Positions 5,000 to 6,282 of a DNA stretch of 6,282 nt are shown one piece after another. The position numbers and the translations under genes were made by a program. How positions within the stretch are numbered: position 1 is the first letter of the stretch; every line of letters begins with the position of its first letter. The notes under the pieces were generated by a model. The model was not told the origin of the DNA. It ran no database searches and was given only the letters and a program-made list of their open reading frames with translations. This DNA comes from an uncultured Carnobacterium sp. (GTDB lineage Bacteria; Bacillota; Bacilli; Lactobacillales; Aerococcaceae): positions 1 to 6,282 of the forward strand of contig CALALK010000233.1 of assembly GCA_937923125.1 (NCBI GenBank), in the 5' to 3' direction.

Positions 5000-6282
5000 G
5001 TGAGTGAAGAAAAAAACAACAACCAAGTACAACAAGAAATCAACCGTCTCGTGGAGAATGGGTTGAAAGCCTTAGATGAATTCCGCTTGTTAAATCAAGA
5101 ACAAGTTGACTACATTGTGGCAAAAGCATCAGTTGCTGCGTTAGACCAACACGGTGTATTAGCACAACATGCAATCGAAGAAACAGGACGTGGGGTTTTC
5201 GAAGATAAAGCTACGAAAAACTTATTTGCCTGTGAACACGTGGTGCACAACATGCGTCATACTAAAACAGTTGGCGTTATTTCAGATGATGAGGTAACTG
5301 GATTAACTTTAATCGCAGAACCAGTAGGGGTTATCTGTGGTATCACACCTACAACAAACCCAACTTCAACTGCAATTTTCAAATCATTAATCGCTTTAAA
5401 AACACGTAACCCAATCATCTTTGCGTTCCATCCATCAGCTCAGCAAAGTTCTGCACATGCCGCTCAAATCGTTCGCGATGCAGCAATTGCAGCAGGAGCT
5501 CCTGAAAACTGTATTCAATGGATCGAACATCCATCTATTGAAGCCACAAACGCTTTAATGAACCACGATGGAATTGCTACTATCCTTGCAACAGGTGGTA
5601 ATGCCATGGTTAAAGCTGCATACTCTTGCGGAAAACCAGCTCTTGGGGTAGGTGCGGGGAACGTTCCAGCTTATGTTGAAAAATCTGCTAACATTCGTCA
5701 AGCAGCTCACGATATCGTAATGAGTAAATCATTCGATAATGGTATGGTGTGTGCTTCTGAACAAGCAGCAATCGTTGATAAAGAAATTTACGATGATTTT
5801 GTTAAAGAATTAAAGAGCTATCACACTTACTTTGTAAACAAAAAAGAAAAAGCATTATTAGAAGAATTCTGCTTCGGCGTAAAAGCAAACGGCAAAAACT
5901 GTGCTGGTGCTAAATTAAATGCGAACATCGTTGGTAAGCCAGCAGCATGGATCGCAGAACAAGCTGGATTCTCAGTTCCAGAAGGAACTAACATTCTTGC
6001 TGCAGAATGTAAAGAAGTTGGCGAAAAAGAACCTTTAACTCGTGAAAAACTTTCTCCAGTAATTGCAGTGCTTAAATCAGAATCTCGTGAAGACGGTATT
6101 GAAAAAGCACGTCAAATGGTTGAATTCCATGGTTTAGGACACTCAGCAGCAATTCATACAGAAGATGCTGAATTAGCTAAAGAATTTGGACGAGTTGTTC
6201 GTGCAATTCGTGTCATTTGGAATGCTCCTTCTACTTTCGGTGGTATTGGGGACGTTTATAACGCATTTATCCCATCATTAAC
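5000..6282 (+). CDS. adhE: Bifunctional aldehyde-alcohol dehydrogenase AdhE, N-terminal part (3' end outside window)
   Basis: AdhE converts acetyl-CoA to acetaldehyde and then ethanol, regenerating two NAD+ in fermentation. The 427 complete codons here cover the N-terminal CoA-acylating aldehyde dehydrogenase domain; the iron-dependent alcohol dehydrogenase half (full proteins are about 870-890 residues) lies beyond the window. Visible marks are ITPTTNPTSTAIFKSLIALK in the cofactor region, LGVGAGNVPAY (215-225), DNGMVCASEQ with catalytic Cys251, the position of Cys246 in the E. coli enzyme, EPLTREKLSPV (344-354), and GGIGDVYNAFIPSLT at the window edge. The start is a GTG at 5000, nine bases after GGGGG (4986-4990); it gives the expected N-terminus and no ATG fits better. 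No frameshift is seen. It is separated from comN by a terminator and has its own promoter region with a likely Rex site. Confidence 0.96.
   Translation, partial: MSEEKNNNQVQQEINRLVENGLKALDEFRLLNQEQVDYIVAKASVAALDQHGVLAQHAIEETGRGVFEDKATKNLFACEHVVHNMRHTKTVGVISDDEVTGLTLIAEPVGVICGITPTTNPTSTAIFKSLIALKTRNPIIFAFHPSAQQSSAHAAQIVRDAAIAAGAPENCIQWIEHPSIEATNALMNHDGIATILATGGNAMVKAAYSCGKPALGVGAGNVPAYVEKSANIRQAAHDIVMSKSFDNGMVCASEQAAIVDKEIYDDFVKELKSYHTYFVNKKEKALLEEFCFGVKANGKNCAGAKLNANIVGKPAAWIAEQAGFSVPEGTNILAAECKEVGEKEPLTREKLSPVIAVLKSESREDGIEKARQMVEFHGLGHSAAIHTEDAELAKEFGRVVRAIRVIWNAPSTFGGIGDVYNAFIPSL

Overview
This is a core-chromosome stretch of a low-GC Gram-positive bacterium, most likely a member of the Lactobacillales (Carnobacteriaceae/Enterococcaceae-like, e.g. 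near Granulicatella). The reasons are the A+T-rich intergenic DNA, strong GGAGG-type ribosome binding sites, an S4 protein of the cysteine-free Bacillus type, the S4-type leader RNA in front of rpsD, and the order tgt-yajC-comN-like followed by adhE. All supported genes lie on the + strand. I see no phage, transposon, CRISPR, tRNA or rRNA gene. The genus is an inference from protein character and gene order, not a database match.

Layout: (1) 2-334 is the 3' part of an unrecognised gene that enters from outside the window. It is followed after 21 bases by an acyl-ACP thioesterase (356-1099). (2) 1105-1305 holds a promoter and a structured leader, followed by rpsD (1306-1917) and a strong terminator (1936-1974). 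(3) A small GNAT acetyltransferase (2030-2446) and a HesB/YneR-like protein (2517-2816) come next. The second has its own promoter and ends in a hairpin terminator (2828-2863). (4) tgt (2929-4074), yajC (4142-4459) and a ComN-like post-transcriptional regulator (4463-4738) form a probable operon closed by a terminator (4740-4771). (5) A 228-base regulatory region with two candidate promoters and a Rex-like operator precedes adhE (5000 to beyond the window end).

Functionally the genes are housekeeping: fatty-acid chain release, ribosome assembly with S4 autoregulation, queuosine base insertion into tRNA, the Sec accessory subunit YajC, and redox-controlled ethanol fermentation. I find no new multi-gene system. 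The parts most worth a second look are non-coding: the competing helices in the rpsD leader, and the adhE upstream region, where a Rex-like dyad, a possible 5'-end hairpin around the ribosome binding site and a possible small ORF lie close together.
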